A DNA stretch of 64,000 nt from NCBI RefSeq assembly GCF_000423165.1, contig NZ_KE383983.1, forward strand, positions 792,376 through 856,375, read 5' to 3'. The notes beneath the pieces are model-generated. The model was not told the DNA's origin and did no database searches. It worked only from the letters and a program-made list of their open reading frames with translations. This DNA comes from Pseudidiomarina sediminum DSM 21906 (GTDB lineage Bacteria; Pseudomonadota; Gammaproteobacteria; Enterobacterales; Alteromonadaceae). A program made the position numbers and the translations under genes. Shown piece after piece: positions 17,526-27,822 of the stretch. Position 1 is the stretch's first letter, and every line of letters begins with the position of its first letter.

Positions 17526-18303
17526 GAAGAACGAATCGTTAGGCAAAACGTTATTTGTCGTGATCGCCCTCTGTTTAGTGTGTGCGATCGTGGTAGCAGG
17601 TTCAGCGGTTGGTTTGAAGCCAATCCAAGAGAAAAACGCCGCGTTAGACATGCAGCGTAACGTTCTTGATGCTGCTGGCTTATTAGAGCCGGGCACTGAC
17701 GTCATCGCGGTATTTAACGAGCGCGTTGAAACCAAGTTAGTCAACCTTGATAGCTTGCAAGTGGTCACTGAAGCAAACGGCGAAGATGCGGTGAACTATG
17801 ACCCTATCGCTGCAGCGAAGAAACCTGAAGCAAGTACGAAGCTTGATAAAAGCGACGATATCGCTGGAATTGGTAGCCGCGAAGACGTGGCCAAGCTTTA
17901 CTTCATTAATGACGAGCAAGGTAACCTTGAAACCCTCGTGGTGTACGTTCGCGGCTACGGCTTGTGGGGAACCATGTACGGTTTGATGGCGTTGGCCCCA
18001 GATTTGAATACTGTGAAAGGTATCAACTTCTACCAACACTCTGAAACTCCGGGCCTGGGTGGTGAAATCCAGAACCCTAAGTGGGTTGCACAGTGGGAAG
18101 GTAAAGAAATCTACGGCGCTGACCAACAGGTTGAGCTTGACGTAATGAAGAACCCAACGCAGCCGAACCATGACATTGATGCTCTTTCAGGTGCAACCCT
18201 TACCAGTAATGGTGTGGATAACCTGGTTGCATACTGGTTCAGCGATAAAGCTTACGGTCCACTATTTGAAAAAATTCGCAAGGGGGAGCTGAGCAATGGC
18301 TAG
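17518..18303 (+). CDS. nqrC: Na+-NQR subunit C
   Basis: Periplasmic flavoprotein subunit of 261 residues with one N-terminal membrane helix (about 11-32). The motif [10 protein letters not shown] carries Thr227, the second covalent FMN site. It starts with a GTG inside the nqrB stop region, with GGAG 9 bases upstream. The overlap with nqrB and with nqrD (8 bases each) points to coupled translation. Confidence 0.97.
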   Translation: MAKKNESLGKTLFVVIALCLVCAIVVAGSAVGLKPIQEKNAALDMQRNVLDAAGLLEPGTDVIAVFNERVETKLVNLDSLQVVTEANGEDAVNYDPIAAAKKPEASTKLDKSDDIAGIGSREDVAKLYFINDEQGNLETLVVYVRGYGLWGTMYGLMALAPDLNTVKGINFYQHSETPGLGGEIQNPKWVAQWEGKEIYGADQQVELDVMKNPTQPNHDIDALSGATLTSNGVDNLVAYWFSDKAYGPLFEKIRKGELSNG

Positions 18304-18931
18304 TAGCGCAAAAGAAATGAAAGAAGTCCTCTTTGGACCGATCTTTGCCAACAACCCTATTGCCTTACAGATCCTAGGTGTCTGTTCTGCATTGGCTGTA
18401 ACCTCGAAAATGGAAAACACCGTGGTAATGTGTATTGCACTTACCTTGGTTACCGCCTTTTCGAATTTATTTATCTCTTTGATTCGTAATCACATTCCAT
18501 CAAGTGTTCGAATCATTGTGCAAATGACCATTATTGCCAGTTTGGTAATTGTTGTTGACCAGGTACTCCGTGCCTACGCTTACAGCATCGCAAAAGAGCT
18601 TTCGGTTTTCGTTGGCTTGATCATTACCAACTGTATCGTAATGGGTCGTGCTGAAGCCTTCGCGATGAAGAGTTCACCAGGTTTATCGTTCCTTGACGGT
18701 ATCGGTAACGGTTTGGGTTACTCTGTCGTACTTCTGAGTGTTGGCTTTATACGTGAACTCTTTGGTTCAGGTAGCTTGTTCGGTTATCAAATCTTATCAC
18801 TCGCTTCTGAGGGTGGTTGGTACCAGCCGATCGGTCTATTGATTTTGCCACCGAGCGCATTCTTCATCATCGGCGGATTTATCTGGGTACTGCGTACCTT
18901 CCGTCCTGAGCAAGTAGAGCCGAAGGAGTAA
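18296..18931 (+). CDS. nqrD: Na+-NQR subunit D
   Basis: Membrane subunit of 211 residues with six helices. Cys30 (GVCSAL) and Cys113 ([12 protein letters not shown]) correspond to the cysteines that, with those of NqrE, hold an iron centre within the membrane. The ATG has GGGGGAG upstream inside the nqrC end. Confidence 0.97.
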   Translation: MASSAKEMKEVLFGPIFANNPIALQILGVCSALAVTSKMENTVVMCIALTLVTAFSNLFISLIRNHIPSSVRIIVQMTIIASLVIVVDQVLRAYAYSIAKELSVFVGLIITNCIVMGRAEAFAMKSSPGLSFLDGIGNGLGYSVVLLSVGFIRELFGSGSLFGYQILSLASEGGWYQPIGLLILPPSAFFIIGGFIWVLRTFRPEQVEPKE

Positions 18932-18941
18932 GGAGCCGATC

Positions 18942-19550
18942 ATGGAAGCTTATATTAGTTTATTTGTTAAATCGGTATTCGTAGAAAACCTTGCCCTGTC
19001 ATTCTTCTTGGGCATGTGTACCTTCTTGGCGGTATCGAAAAAAGTTAAAACAGCCTTTGGTCTAGGTGTTGCTGTTATCGTTGTTCTTGGTATTTCGGTA
19101 CCAGTGAACAACCTTGTGTACCACAACATTTTGGCTCCCGGCGCGTTGGATTGGGCTGGTTTTCCAGACGCAGACCTTAGCTTCTTGCGTTTCTTGACCT
19201 TTATCGGCGTTATCGCTGCTTTGGTTCAGATCCTTGAGATGGCGTTGGACAAATACGTTCCTGCGCTCTACAACGCTCTAGGCATCTTCTTACCATTGAT
19301 CACAGTAAACTGTGCGATTTTCGGTGGCGTTTCGTTCATGGTTGAGCGTGATTATACCTTTAGCGAAAGTATCGTTTACGGTATTGGTGGTGGTGTTGGC
19401 TGGGCACTTGCAATCGTTGCACTGGCAGCTGTACGCGAGAAACTGAAGTATGCAGACGTACCAGATGGTCTTCGTGGCCTTGGTATTACCTTCATCACTG
19501 TCGGTCTCATTGGTTTGGGCTTTATGTCATTCTCTGGCGTATCCCTGTAA
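18942..19550 (+). CDS. nqrE: Na+-NQR subunit E
   Basis: Membrane subunit of 202 residues, paralogous to NqrD and inserted in inverted orientation. Cys26 ([10 protein letters not shown]) and Cys124 ([12 protein letters not shown]) complete the membrane iron site. AAGGAG precedes the ATG. A 46-base gap separates it from nqrF, the largest in the operon. Confidence 0.97.
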   Translation: MEAYISLFVKSVFVENLALSFFLGMCTFLAVSKKVKTAFGLGVAVIVVLGISVPVNNLVYHNILAPGALDWAGFPDADLSFLRFLTFIGVIAALVQILEMALDKYVPALYNALGIFLPLITVNCAIFGGVSFMVERDYTFSESIVYGIGGGVGWALAIVALAAVREKLKYADVPDGLRGLGITFITVGLIGLGFMSFSGVSL

Positions 19551-19596
19551 TAGCACCAGTAACGAAAGCAACGGATAATAAAAGAGGTAAGAGTCG

Positions 19597-20838
19597 ATGC
19601 AAGGGCAAGATTTAACACTTATAGCGCTCGGCGTAGGCATGTTTACCGTGATCGTATTAATTTTGGTAGCGGTGATTATGTTCGCTAAATCAAAGTTGGT
19701 ACCTCAGGGTGACGTCGAGATTTTGATTAACGACGACGAAGATAAGAAAATTACCACGCAACCTGGTGCGAAGTTACTAGGTGCGTTGGCCAATTCAGGT
19801 ATCTTCGTGTCGTCGGCATGTGGTGGTGGTGGCTCATGTGGCCAGTGTACCGTTAAAGTACTTGAGGGGGGCGGTGATATCCTGCCAACCGAACGTGACC
19901 ACATCAACAAGAAAGAAGCCCGTGAAGGTGTACGTCTTTCATGTCAGGTAAACGTCAAACAAAATATGAAGATCGAACTTCCTGAGGAAGTCTTCGGTAT
20001 TCGTAAGTGGGACTGTACCGTGAAGTCGAACGACAACGTTGCGACCTTCATTAAAGAGTTTGTTGTACAGTTGCCAGAAGGTGAAGAAGTTCCTTTCCGT
20101 GCCGGTGGTTACATTCAGATTGAAGCTCCACCGCATCATGTGAAATACAAAGACTTCGACATTGAAGAGAAATTCCGTGGTGATTGGGAACGTTTTGGCT
20201 TCTTTGACATTGAGTCCAAAGTTGATGACGAAACGATCCGTGCTTACTCGATGGCGAACTATCCAGACGAGAAAGGCATCATCATGTTGAACGTGCGTTG
20301 TGCAACGCCACCACCAAACAACTTAAGCCTGCCAGCAGGTAAGATGTCATCGTACATCTTTAGTTTGAAAGCGGGTGATAAAGTCACGATTTCTGGTCCA
20401 TTTGGTGAGTTCTTCGCCAAAGATACTGACGCGGAAATGGTCTTTATCGGCGGTGGTGCTGGTATGGCGCCAATGCGTTCACACATTTTCGATCAATTAC
20501 GTCGTTTGAACACCAACCGTAAGATTTCATTCTGGTACGGTGCGCGTTCGAAGAAAGAAATGTTCTACGTTGAAGACTTCGATATGTTGCAGCGCGAGAA
20601 TGAAAACTTTGAATGGCACGTGGCGCTTTCTGATCCACAACCAGAAGACAATTGGGAAGGTGATACTGGCTTCATCCATAATGTTCTTTTCGAACGTTAC
20701 TTGAAAGACCACGAAGCACCAGAAGATTGTGAATTCTACATGTGTGGACCGCCGGTGATGAATGCCGCGGTCATCAATATGCTCAAAGACTTGGGCGTAG
20801 AAGATGAAAACATCATGTTGGATGACTTTGGTGGGTAA
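19597..20838 (+). CDS. nqrF: Na+-NQR subunit F (NADH-oxidising)
   Basis: Entry point for electrons: takes hydride from NADH to FAD, then passes electrons to a [2Fe-2S] cluster. The 413-residue protein has an N-terminal membrane helix (about 8-30), a plant-type ferredoxin domain with Cys75, Cys81, Cys84 and Cys116 ([11 protein letters not shown]), an FAD motif RAYSMANY and an NADH-binding [11 protein letters not shown]. Confidence 0.97.
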   Translation: MQGQDLTLIALGVGMFTVIVLILVAVIMFAKSKLVPQGDVEILINDDEDKKITTQPGAKLLGALANSGIFVSSACGGGGSCGQCTVKVLEGGGDILPTERDHINKKEAREGVRLSCQVNVKQNMKIELPEEVFGIRKWDCTVKSNDNVATFIKEFVVQLPEGEEVPFRAGGYIQIEAPPHHVKYKDFDIEEKFRGDWERFGFFDIESKVDDETIRAYSMANYPDEKGIIMLNVRCATPPPNNLSLPAGKMSSYIFSLKAGDKVTISGPFGEFFAKDTDAEMVFIGGGAGMAPMRSHIFDQLRRLNTNRKISFWYGARSKKEMFYVEDFDMLQRENENFEWHVALSDPQPEDNWEGDTGFIHNVLFERYLKDHEAPEDCEFYMCGPPVMNAAVINMLKDLGVEDENIMLDDFGG

Positions 20839-20845
20839 TTAAGTG

Positions 20846-21859
20846 ATGATGTCATCATTACGTTATATCTGGCTAGCCCTGGTAGGGCTAGCCTTTTTTG
20901 TTTCTTGCTCCCATGCACCGCAGCAGCTTGCTGTCTCTGGTGAGACCATGGGAACGACGTATCATATTCGTTATGTCTCGGCGAACCCGCGGCATGACAC
21001 CGAAGAGGTAAAGTCGCGCGTTGACACTTTGTTGGCACAGATCAACGGCCAGATGTCGACCTACGACCCGGAATCGGAGCTCTCGCGTTTCAACCAGCGA
21101 CAATCGACCGAGCCTTTGGTGGTGTCGCGTGCGCTCGAGGAAGTCGTGCGTCGGGCGTTGGAAATTGCCGAAGAAACCAATGGTGTACTCGATGTAACCG
21201 TCGGACCTTTGGTGAATCTATGGAGTTTTGGCCCGCAACAACGTCCTGAACGTGTGCCTACTGTTACTGAACTTAAGGCTGCTCAAGCGCAAACGGGTTA
21301 CCACCACTTGGTGGTAGAGAACCATCAGTTGCAAAAACGCATTCCAGAGCTCTATGTTGACTTATCGACGATCGCTAAGGGCTATGGCGTGGATCGCGTT
21401 GCTCGTCTACTTGAGGGCATGGAGATCCAAAATTATTTGGTCGAAATTGGCGGCGAAATGCGGATGAAAGGTGCAAAGCCTGGTAATCAGCCGTGGCGTA
21501 TTGCGATCGAGCGTCCTGATAATACCCAGCGTGCCGCGCAACGGATTATCGAACCGGGCAATAACGCTGTAGCAACTTCGGGTGACTATCGTAACTATTT
21601 TGAACAAGACGGCGTGCGTTATTCACATATTATCGATCCGAATACGGGCTATCCGATCCAGCACAACTTAGTGTCTGTGACCGTGGTCACTTCGACCAGT
21701 ATGGATGCTGATGCTTATGCAACTGCATTAACGGTCATGGGGCCGGAGCGTGCGCTTGCCTTTGCTGAAGAAAAGCAGTTGGCGGTGTTGCTGATCACGC
21801 GTGAAAACGATACGTTTAAAGAGTACACTAGTACTGCTTTTCTACCTTATTTGCAGTAA
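20846..21859 (+). CDS. apbE: FAD:protein FMN transferase
   Basis: Transfers FMN from FAD to the threonines of NqrB and NqrC in the periplasm. The product of about 337 residues starts with a lipoprotein-like signal peptide (LAFFVSC) and shows the family motifs GETMGTTYHIRY, AKGYGVDRVA, SGDYRNYFEQDG and SHIIDPNTGYPI. Three adjacent in-frame starts (GTG 20843, ATG 20846, ATG 20849) are possible. It follows nqrF immediately. Confidence 0.95.
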   Translation: MMSSLRYIWLALVGLAFFVSCSHAPQQLAVSGETMGTTYHIRYVSANPRHDTEEVKSRVDTLLAQINGQMSTYDPESELSRFNQRQSTEPLVVSRALEEVVRRALEIAEETNGVLDVTVGPLVNLWSFGPQQRPERVPTVTELKAAQAQTGYHHLVVENHQLQKRIPELYVDLSTIAKGYGVDRVARLLEGMEIQNYLVEIGGEMRMKGAKPGNQPWRIAIERPDNTQRAAQRIIEPGNNAVATSGDYRNYFEQDGVRYSHIIDPNTGYPIQHNLVSVTVVTSTSMDADAYATALTVMGPERALAFAEEKQLAVLLITRENDTFKEYTSTAFLPYLQ

Positions 21860-21873
21860 CTCTGGAGGTCCGC

Positions 21874-22086
21874 ATGGGGTTGTTTTTAATTGTTTTTGGC
21901 ATCTTTTTGTTAGTGGTGCTCGCCATGTCGGTAGGGTTCATTGTGCAACAAAAATCGATTTCAGGAAGTTGTGGCGGGATTGCCTCGCTGGGCATGGACA
22001 AAGCCTGTGATTGCGATGAGCCTTGCGACGATAAAAAGGCGCGCATGGCAAAAGAAGAAGAGTGGAAGAAAAACCAAATTCATTAA
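21874..22086 (+). CDS. nqrM: NQR maturation factor NqrM
   Basis: Protein of 70 residues with one N-terminal membrane helix (about 3-25) and four cysteines (33, 45, 47, 51) in the pattern SCGGIASLGMDKACDCDEPC, diagnostic of NqrM (DUF539). In Vibrio it is required to build active NQR, probably by delivering iron to the NqrD/E site. A GGAGG site lies before the ATG. Confidence 0.95.
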   Translation: MGLFLIVFGIFLLVVLAMSVGFIVQQKSISGSCGGIASLGMDKACDCDEPCDDKKARMAKEEEWKKNQIH

Positions 22087-22095
22087 GTGGTAAAC

Positions 22096-24198
22096 ATGGT
22101 CACACCTATACATATTCGTCCAAAAGAAGACGAAATCTATCTCGACTGCAATGCAACAACTCCGGTACTGCCGCAAATCGCTGCGGCAGTTTCGCATACC
22201 ATGGAGCAGGTGTTTGGGAATCCAAGTAGTAGCCATATTACTGGATTACAGGCACGTTATATCCTCGATAACACGCGCCGGCTGGGCCGCGAAGTTATCG
22301 GCGCGCCGCGTGGCCATTTGGTCTTTACCAGTGGCGCGACAGAAGGTATTCAAACGGCAGTGTTGTCGGCGCTGACCCATGCGCAACAGCCCACTCAGGG
22401 AAAGTATCTGTTGTATGGGGCGACGGAACATAAAGCTGTGCCGCAAGCTTTAGCACATTGGAATGAGTTGCTTGGCATTGGTGCTGAGTTGAAAGCGATT
22501 CCGGTGGATCAAAATGGCTTACTTGATTTTGATTTCATCAGCGCACACCTTCCACAGGCGCTGATGATTTGTACCATGGCGGTGAATAACGAAACTGGCG
22601 TGCGACAAGATTTAGCGACCTTAGAAAGAGTCATTCGTCAGGTCGCACCTGAAGTACCCTGGATGGTAGATTGCGTACAGATGCTTGGCAAAGCTGACTT
22701 CGCGCTGTCGGAAACCACCATTGATTACGCGCCTTTTAGTGGCCACAAACTCTATGGGCCGAAAGGCATCGGCTTTTTGTATGTACGTGAGCAACGACCT
22801 TTCACGCCATTAATTATTGGTGGTGGCCAAGAGCAAGGGTTGCGCTCAGGCACTGAAAACTTACCGGGTATTGCAGCGCTGCATACTTTATTTGAGTTGT
22901 TGTTGGATAAACAACAGCAAGTGTTTAAGCCGGTGACCGTGTTAAACCAGTACCGCGAGCAATTGCTGGAGGCGCTTCGCATGGCCTTTCCATCGCTTGA
23001 GCTGAATCATGCGTTGGAATATTCGGTTCCGACCACCTTGAACTTTTCGGTACGTGGTGTGCCGTCACGTGACATCATGGATGTCTTCGATGCCGCCAAT
23101 ATTCGGGTTAGCTCAGGTTCGGCCTGTAGTTCAAAAGTGACCCGTAGTTTCGTGCTTGATGCCATGGGGCTAGATGACTGGCGCTCACAGTCGGCGATTC
23201 GTTTATCGTTCGGGCCGGCCACTGAACAGGCAACGATTGATGCTGCGTGTCAGCGCATCAAAGAGGCCGCGCATGCGTTACGACAATCATGCCTACTGCT
23301 TAGCGACACCAATGAAGATTTCGATAGCGAGCTTGACGGCGTGGTGCAGTTGCGCTTTGACGCACACTGCTGCTACTTAGTCATTGACCGTAGTGCCCGC
23401 GAGATGGCGGTGATTGATCCGGTCCCGCAACTGGCTGAACGGATCGAAAAGTTAGTGGCCTGTCAGCATTATCGTGTGAAAGCGGTGGTGACGACCGAGC
23501 AACAAGGCGCAGATAGTCCTGCGGCAATGTTGGCACAGTTGTTATGCGCCAGTGGTTGTGATGCGGCACGTGATAACGTCGGTTGGCCACTTTCGGCGGC
23601 GGCCGATTGTAGTGTGCCGCGTGATTGTGACGTGCCAACCGATGGCTGTTTACTGGTTGGCAATCGTCGTTTGTATCGTGTCGGTACGCGTCAGCCTATT
23701 TATTTGTTGAGCTCACCTATTGCTGCGAATGCTGAAGCCAAAGTTGATTTTGCCTTTATTGGTGAACAAGCGTCGCCACAATTGTTGAATCAAGCTGTGG
23801 GCAAGCATACCTTGCTCTGTGCCAAGACCGACGAAACCTTTGCGATTGCGCAGCTCTTGGATGAGTTGAACGACACGCCTTGTGGTTGTGAGCTGGTCAA
23901 TATCGGCCCAGAGCAGCAACTGGAGTGGCTACGTCGTCCGGAAACCTTAGTGCTTGATGTGCGTGAGCAGCAAGAACACCAAGTGACGCCGCTCGAACTT
24001 CCAGCGCAAGTGATGAATGTGCCATTGACGCGTTTGGTGCAGTTTATTTATGACTATCGCGAGACCTTTGCTGATCGCCCGGTCGTCTGTCTCTGTCGTT
24101 CAGGAAACCGTAGTGGTGTGGCGGCACAAGTGCTAACCCGCTTTGGTTTTTGTAACGTCAGCCACCTTGCTGGTGGCATGGCGTTACTTAACTTGTAA
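22096..24198 (+). CDS. Cysteine desulfurase / degenerate MBL-like / rhodanese fusion
   Basis: Three domains in about 700 residues. Residues 1-400 are a PLP cysteine desulfurase of the NifS/IscS type: the PLP lysine is in FSGHKLYG (about 218) and the catalytic cysteine in SSGSACSS (about 344). Residues 415-600 have the strand pattern of a metallo-beta-lactamase or persulfide-dioxygenase fold (CCYLVIDRSAREMAVIDP, YRVKAVVTT), but the histidine metal motif is missing and many cysteines appear. Residues 612-700 are a rhodanese with active loop CRSGNRS (Cys about 667). Chemically it could take sulfur from cysteine, hold it as persulfide and pass it on. It begins 10 bases after nqrM and is probably co-transcribed with it. 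The ATG at 22096 is preferred to a GTG at 22087; neither has a strong ribosome site. Confidence 0.85.
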   Translation: MVTPIHIRPKEDEIYLDCNATTPVLPQIAAAVSHTMEQVFGNPSSSHITGLQARYILDNTRRLGREVIGAPRGHLVFTSGATEGIQTAVLSALTHAQQPTQGKYLLYGATEHKAVPQALAHWNELLGIGAELKAIPVDQNGLLDFDFISAHLPQALMICTMAVNNETGVRQDLATLERVIRQVAPEVPWMVDCVQMLGKADFALSETTIDYAPFSGHKLYGPKGIGFLYVREQRPFTPLIIGGGQEQGLRSGTENLPGIAALHTLFELLLDKQQQVFKPVTVLNQYREQLLEALRMAFPSLELNHALEYSVPTTLNFSVRGVPSRDIMDVFDAANIRVSSGSACSSKVTRSFVLDAMGLDDWRSQSAIRLSFGPATEQATIDAACQRIKEAAHALRQSCLLLSDTNEDFDSELDGVVQLRFDAHCCYLVIDRSAREMAVIDPVPQLAERIEKLVACQHYRVKAVVTTEQQGADSPAAMLAQLLCASGCDAARDNVGWPLSAAADCSVPRDCDVPTDGCLLVGNRRLYRVGTRQPIYLLSSPIAANAEAKVDFAFIGEQASPQLLNQAVGKHTLLCAKTDETFAIAQLLDELNDTPCGCELVNIGPEQQLEWLRRPETLVLDVREQQEHQVTPLELPAQVMNVPLTRLVQFIYDYRETFADRPVVCLCRSGNRSGVAAQVLTRFGFCNVSHLAGGMALLNL

Positions 24199-24206
24199 AG
24201 CGGTAA

Positions 24207-25196
24207 TTAATCGTTGCGCGGCACGGCAAACCGCGCAACATACCCGTCCTTACCAATCAAATAGCAGTTCACGCTATTACAGGCTGTATTCCAAATATTC
24301 TCTTCGCTTAACAGTTGCCAGTCCTCACTGTCTTTATTCGGTAAGTATGCAGCACCTGCAGGATTGGTGACCAGCAAGCCTTGGTCATTGGTTAGGGTTA
24401 AGCTGTAAAGCGCACCTGCAAGGGGCGGTTCACTGAGCTCGGTGAAGGTGCCTCGGTGGTACTCGGCAATACGCGGACGGCGTTCGGGCTGGTTGAGATC
24501 ACCGCCAACCATTAACACGTGACGTTCGTTAAGTGGCCAAACACTTGCAATACCGGCGGCTGGGCCGGCGGCAATCGGGGTATCGATCGCTTTGAAACGA
24601 ATGCCCGAAGCGCGTTTTACCAGCAAGCGCGCGGTACTGGCATTGGCCGTGCCCATTGCCCAGACATCGTTATTGAAGCGAACACAACCACCGCTCGCAG
24701 CTAAACCACCTTCGGCGTCGAGCGGAGGGCTGTCGATAGCATTGCGTGAAGGCAACCAATTGCGTCCATCTGGAGCGCGCACGAGGTCCCACTGGCCATC
24801 GATACTATCGCCATAGACCCAAGCTTCGTTGGTCCGTGGCACGACCGCGAGACAATTGAGGAATTGGTTGCCGCTGGCGCGATAGCGCAGTTGCCAGTTT
24901 TTCCCGCCGTTATTGCTGTAATAAATGCGTGAGTCACCGTTCGTACCAATGCTAAGGGCGTAGGCGTGCTGATCATCAAGCGCTTCGATATCACGAAACT
25001 GCAATTCACTGCTGGTCGGTTGGCTATAGTCCCAGGACTGGCCACCATCGATACTACGCGCAATGGTGGCCTTACTACCGCTCAGCCAAATGACCTTGGG
25101 ACTAGGACTGCTGATGCCAATCCAATTGACATCAGGGCGTGAAGACAAAACATGCACATCAATCGCGAGTGCAACAATAGTGGTCAGTACAGGCAT
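24207..25196 (-). CDS. Ycf48-like / BNR-repeat beta-propeller protein
   Basis: Product of 329 residues, probably exported through an N-terminal hydrophobic stretch (residues 1-20), though no positive charge precedes it. Two Asp-box motifs, SIDGGQSWDY and SNNGGKNWQL, and repeated strand patterns indicate a seven-bladed propeller like the photosystem II factor Ycf48 and its bacterial relatives. The role outside cyanobacteria is unknown. Three cysteines occur (FLNCLAV, SGGCVRF and ACNSVNC region). It is convergent with the desulfurase fusion (8-base gap) and lies 65 bases downstream of copA. Confidence 0.65.
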   Translation of the reverse strand: MPVLTTIVALAIDVHVLSSRPDVNWIGISSPSPKVIWLSGSKATIARSIDGGQSWDYSQPTSSELQFRDIEALDDQHAYALSIGTNGDSRIYYSNNGGKNWQLRYRASGNQFLNCLAVVPRTNEAWVYGDSIDGQWDLVRAPDGRNWLPSRNAIDSPPLDAEGGLAASGGCVRFNNDVWAMGTANASTARLLVKRASGIRFKAIDTPIAAGPAAGIASVWPLNERHVLMVGGDLNQPERRPRIAEYHRGTFTELSEPPLAGALYSLTLTNDQGLLVTNPAGAAYLPNKDSEDWQLLSEENIWNTACNSVNCYLIGKDGYVARFAVPRND

Positions 25197-25261
25197 AACA
25201 CTCTCAATAGGGTATTAACGTTATCCTTACGATAAACCATGCTGTGACTGACCACAATCTT

Positions 25262-27493
25262 CTAGCTAAGTTTGTCGAACTTCAGCCGTTGTAAACGCAG
25301 TGCGTTGAGTACGACGGAAACCGAGCTTAGTGCCATAGCTCCGCCGGCGAGCCAAGGTGCCAGCAGCCCGGACGCGGCAATTGGAATGCCAACGGTGTTG
25401 TACGCAAAGGCCCAAAATAGGTTTTGGCGAATATTGCGGACCGTGGCCTGACTTACCTCAAGGGCTTGCACCAGACCATGTAAGTCAGCGCGCATCAGTG
25501 CGATGTCGGCGGTCTCGATGGCAACATCGGTACCCGTTCCCATGGCTATGCCAACGTCAGCTACTGCGAGGGCAGGGGCGTCATTGACACCGTCACCGAC
25601 CATAGCAACACGTTTGCCTTGTTGCTGTAAACGTTCGATGTGCGCGGCTTTATCCTCGGGGAGAACTTCGGCAATGACCTGATCGAGTCCGAGTTGGCTG
25701 GCGATGGCTTCGGCGGTTTGTCGGTTATCGCCGGTGAGCATGACTAAATTCAGGCCCCGCTCGCGCAGGAGCTGTAGGGCGCTGATACTGCTGTCGCGCA
25801 GCGTATCAGCGACCGCGATGAAAGCGACCAATTGGTCACGGGCGGCCACTGCCATGACGGTTTTGCCTTGGCGTTGCAGCTGTTCGCGTTGTTGGATCTG
25901 TTCTGCGGTACAGCTGATGCCTTGTTCTTCGAGCAAGCGGAGATTGCCAATCCAAAGCGTGTGCTCACCTTGCGCGTCGGCAATAGTGCCACTGACACCT
26001 TTGCCCTGATGCGCGGCGAATTGGCTCACACGAACTTTGGCCAGCTCTGGATAATCTTGTTGTAGGCCGGCGACTACAGCTTGGGCCAACGGGTGCTCGG
26101 ATTGTTGCTCAAGTGCTATAACACCCGCTGCAATATGCGCGTGTTCTGCGTCTACGAACCATATCAGATCGGTAAGCTTAGGCTTGCCTTCAGTAAGGGT
26201 GCCAGTTTTATCGAAGACAATAGTATCGATGGCTTGTGTGCGTTCAAGCACCTCACTTTGCTTAAATAGCACACCTTGCTGAGCCGCACGTCCTGAACCC
26301 GCCATGATTGAGGTTGGCGTCGCCAGACCTAATGCGCAGGGGCAGGCAATAACGAGCACTGCGACAGTGGCTTCAAAGGCCGCCCGCCAATCGCCCGGCG
26401 CCACTAAGCTCAACCAGACAATGAGGGTAAGCACGGCAATCACCAGTACCACAGGTACAAAGATACTGGCGACTTTATCAGCCAATCGCTGAATCGGCGC
26501 CTTTGAGTTCTGTGCTTGCTCAACTACAGCGACGATTTTCGCAAGCGCCGTCTCAGCGCCGATTTGTTGTACTTGAACCCGCAAGAAACCGGTGGTGTTA
26601 AGGGTGCCACCGATCACTTGATCGCCAACCGTTTTACTTACCGGCATGCTTTCGCCGGTGAGCATCGATTCGTCGATAGCACTGTCACCCTCGAGCACCT
26701 CGCCGTCGACGGGAACACTTTGACCGGGGCGGACATGAACGATATCACCGTGGTTTAGATCGCGTACCGCAACCGACTCTGTTTGCTGTTCAGCGACTTC
26801 GCGTAAGGCTTGTTGTGGCTGCAATTCAAGTAGTTGCTTCAAGGCGCTCGATGAACGCCCCTTGGCGCGCGCCTCAAACCACTTGCCAAGAATGATCAAG
26901 GTGATGAGTACGGCGCTGGTTTCAAAATAGAGCCCTTGATGGGGATCAAAGTTCGGCGTAAACCACGCCAGATAAATGCTGTAAAAGTAGGCCGCTGAAG
27001 TTCCCAGCGCGACCAAGACATCCATATTGGCAGCACCTGCTTTTAGTGCATGATAACTGCCTCGATAGAATTGCCAGCCAATAATAAACTGTACCGGTGT
27101 GGCGAGCAGGAGTTGTAACCAAGGTGCCATGAGTACGTCAGGAACGGGAATTCCTTGGGTCCAGCTGAAGTGGCCAAACATGGTATAAAGCAAGGGCAGT
27201 GACAGCACCGCAGCGATGCCAAATTTTATCCCTTGGCGGCGTTGTTCGGCCTCGCGCGGATCGTTTTCGGGCTTACTGTGATCAATAAGGCTCGCTTGAT
27301 AACCGGCTTCGCGTACCGCAGCAATGAGTGCCTCAGGATTGAGGTGTTGCCCATTCACGGCGGCCACCTCAGTTGCAAAGTTGACTTGCACTGCAGCAAC
27401 CCCGTCGATACCGCCTAACGCTTTTTCGATACTGCGCGCGCAACCTGCGCAGCTCATTCCAGAGAGTTGCAGTTGTAATGTCTCGGTCGTCAT
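25262..27493 (-). CDS. copA: Cu(+)-exporting P-type ATPase
   Basis: Pumps Cu(I) out of the cytoplasm using ATP. The 743-residue protein has one N-terminal heavy-metal domain (GMSCAGC, residues 13-19), eight expected membrane helices, the transport motif ACPCALG, phosphorylation motif DKTGTLTEG, SEHP in the nucleotide domain and GDGVNDAPAL. The C-terminal AYN and SSVSVVLNALRL residues fit the copper subgroup. AAGGAGA lies 8 bases before the ATG. It follows csoR after 11 bases and should be induced by copper. Confidence 0.94.
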   Translation of the reverse strand: MTTETLQLQLSGMSCAGCARSIEKALGGIDGVAAVQVNFATEVAAVNGQHLNPEALIAAVREAGYQASLIDHSKPENDPREAEQRRQGIKFGIAAVLSLPLLYTMFGHFSWTQGIPVPDVLMAPWLQLLLATPVQFIIGWQFYRGSYHALKAGAANMDVLVALGTSAAYFYSIYLAWFTPNFDPHQGLYFETSAVLITLIILGKWFEARAKGRSSSALKQLLELQPQQALREVAEQQTESVAVRDLNHGDIVHVRPGQSVPVDGEVLEGDSAIDESMLTGESMPVSKTVGDQVIGGTLNTTGFLRVQVQQIGAETALAKIVAVVEQAQNSKAPIQRLADKVASIFVPVVLVIAVLTLIVWLSLVAPGDWRAAFEATVAVLVIACPCALGLATPTSIMAGSGRAAQQGVLFKQSEVLERTQAIDTIVFDKTGTLTEGKPKLTDLIWFVDAEHAHIAAGVIALEQQSEHPLAQAVVAGLQQDYPELAKVRVSQFAAHQGKGVSGTIADAQGEHTLWIGNLRLLEEQGISCTAEQIQQREQLQRQGKTVMAVAARDQLVAFIAVADTLRDSSISALQLLRERGLNLVMLTGDNRQTAEAIASQLGLDQVIAEVLPEDKAAHIERLQQQGKRVAMVGDGVNDAPALAVADVGIAMGTGTDVAIETADIALMRADLHGLVQALEVSQATVRNIRQNLFWAFAYNTVGIPIAASGLLAPWLAGGAMALSSVSVVLNALRLQRLKFDKLS

Positions 27494-27504
27494 GCTGGGT
27501 CTCC

Positions 27505-27792
27505 TTAGCGTTTCAATAGGCGTGCGATAGTGACATCTAGTTCGTCTAGGACAGTGTCGTCACCCTTTTCGAGGCGTGTTTTGACGCACGTGTGCATGTG
27601 TTGACTGAGTAACTGTTTGGCGACACCGTTCAGCGCCGCTTGAACGGATGCAAGCTGGGTTAAAACATCGTCGCAATAGGTGTCGTTATCGATCATTTTC
27701 TGTAACCCGCGAACTTGTCCTTCAATCCGCTTTAAACGTGCGTTTAATTTGGTTTTTAAGGTGTCAGGGTGTGGTGTCACTGTCTGTTGCAT
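27505..27792 (-). CDS. csoR: Copper-sensing repressor of the CsoR family
   Basis: All-helical DNA-binding regulator of 95 residues. Cys40, His65 and Cys69 have the same spacing (25 and 4) as the Cu(I) ligands Cys36, His61 and Cys65 of Mycobacterium CsoR, which favours copper over the formaldehyde or nickel sensors of the family. It is the first gene of a csoR-copA unit and probably represses its own promoter until copper binds. Confidence 0.88.
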   Translation of the reverse strand: MQQTVTPHPDTLKTKLNARLKRIEGQVRGLQKMIDNDTYCDDVLTQLASVQAALNGVAKQLLSQHMHTCVKTRLEKGDDTVLDELDVTIARLLKR

Positions 27793-27822
27793 GAGCGCAG
27801 TTCCATTGGTTAATGTGGTTTT

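Noticed and set aside
22087..22098. Frameshift between nqrM and the desulfurase fusion making one longer protein
   Set aside because: NqrM has its normal length and ends with a clear stop, and the desulfurase starts with its expected N-terminal strand.
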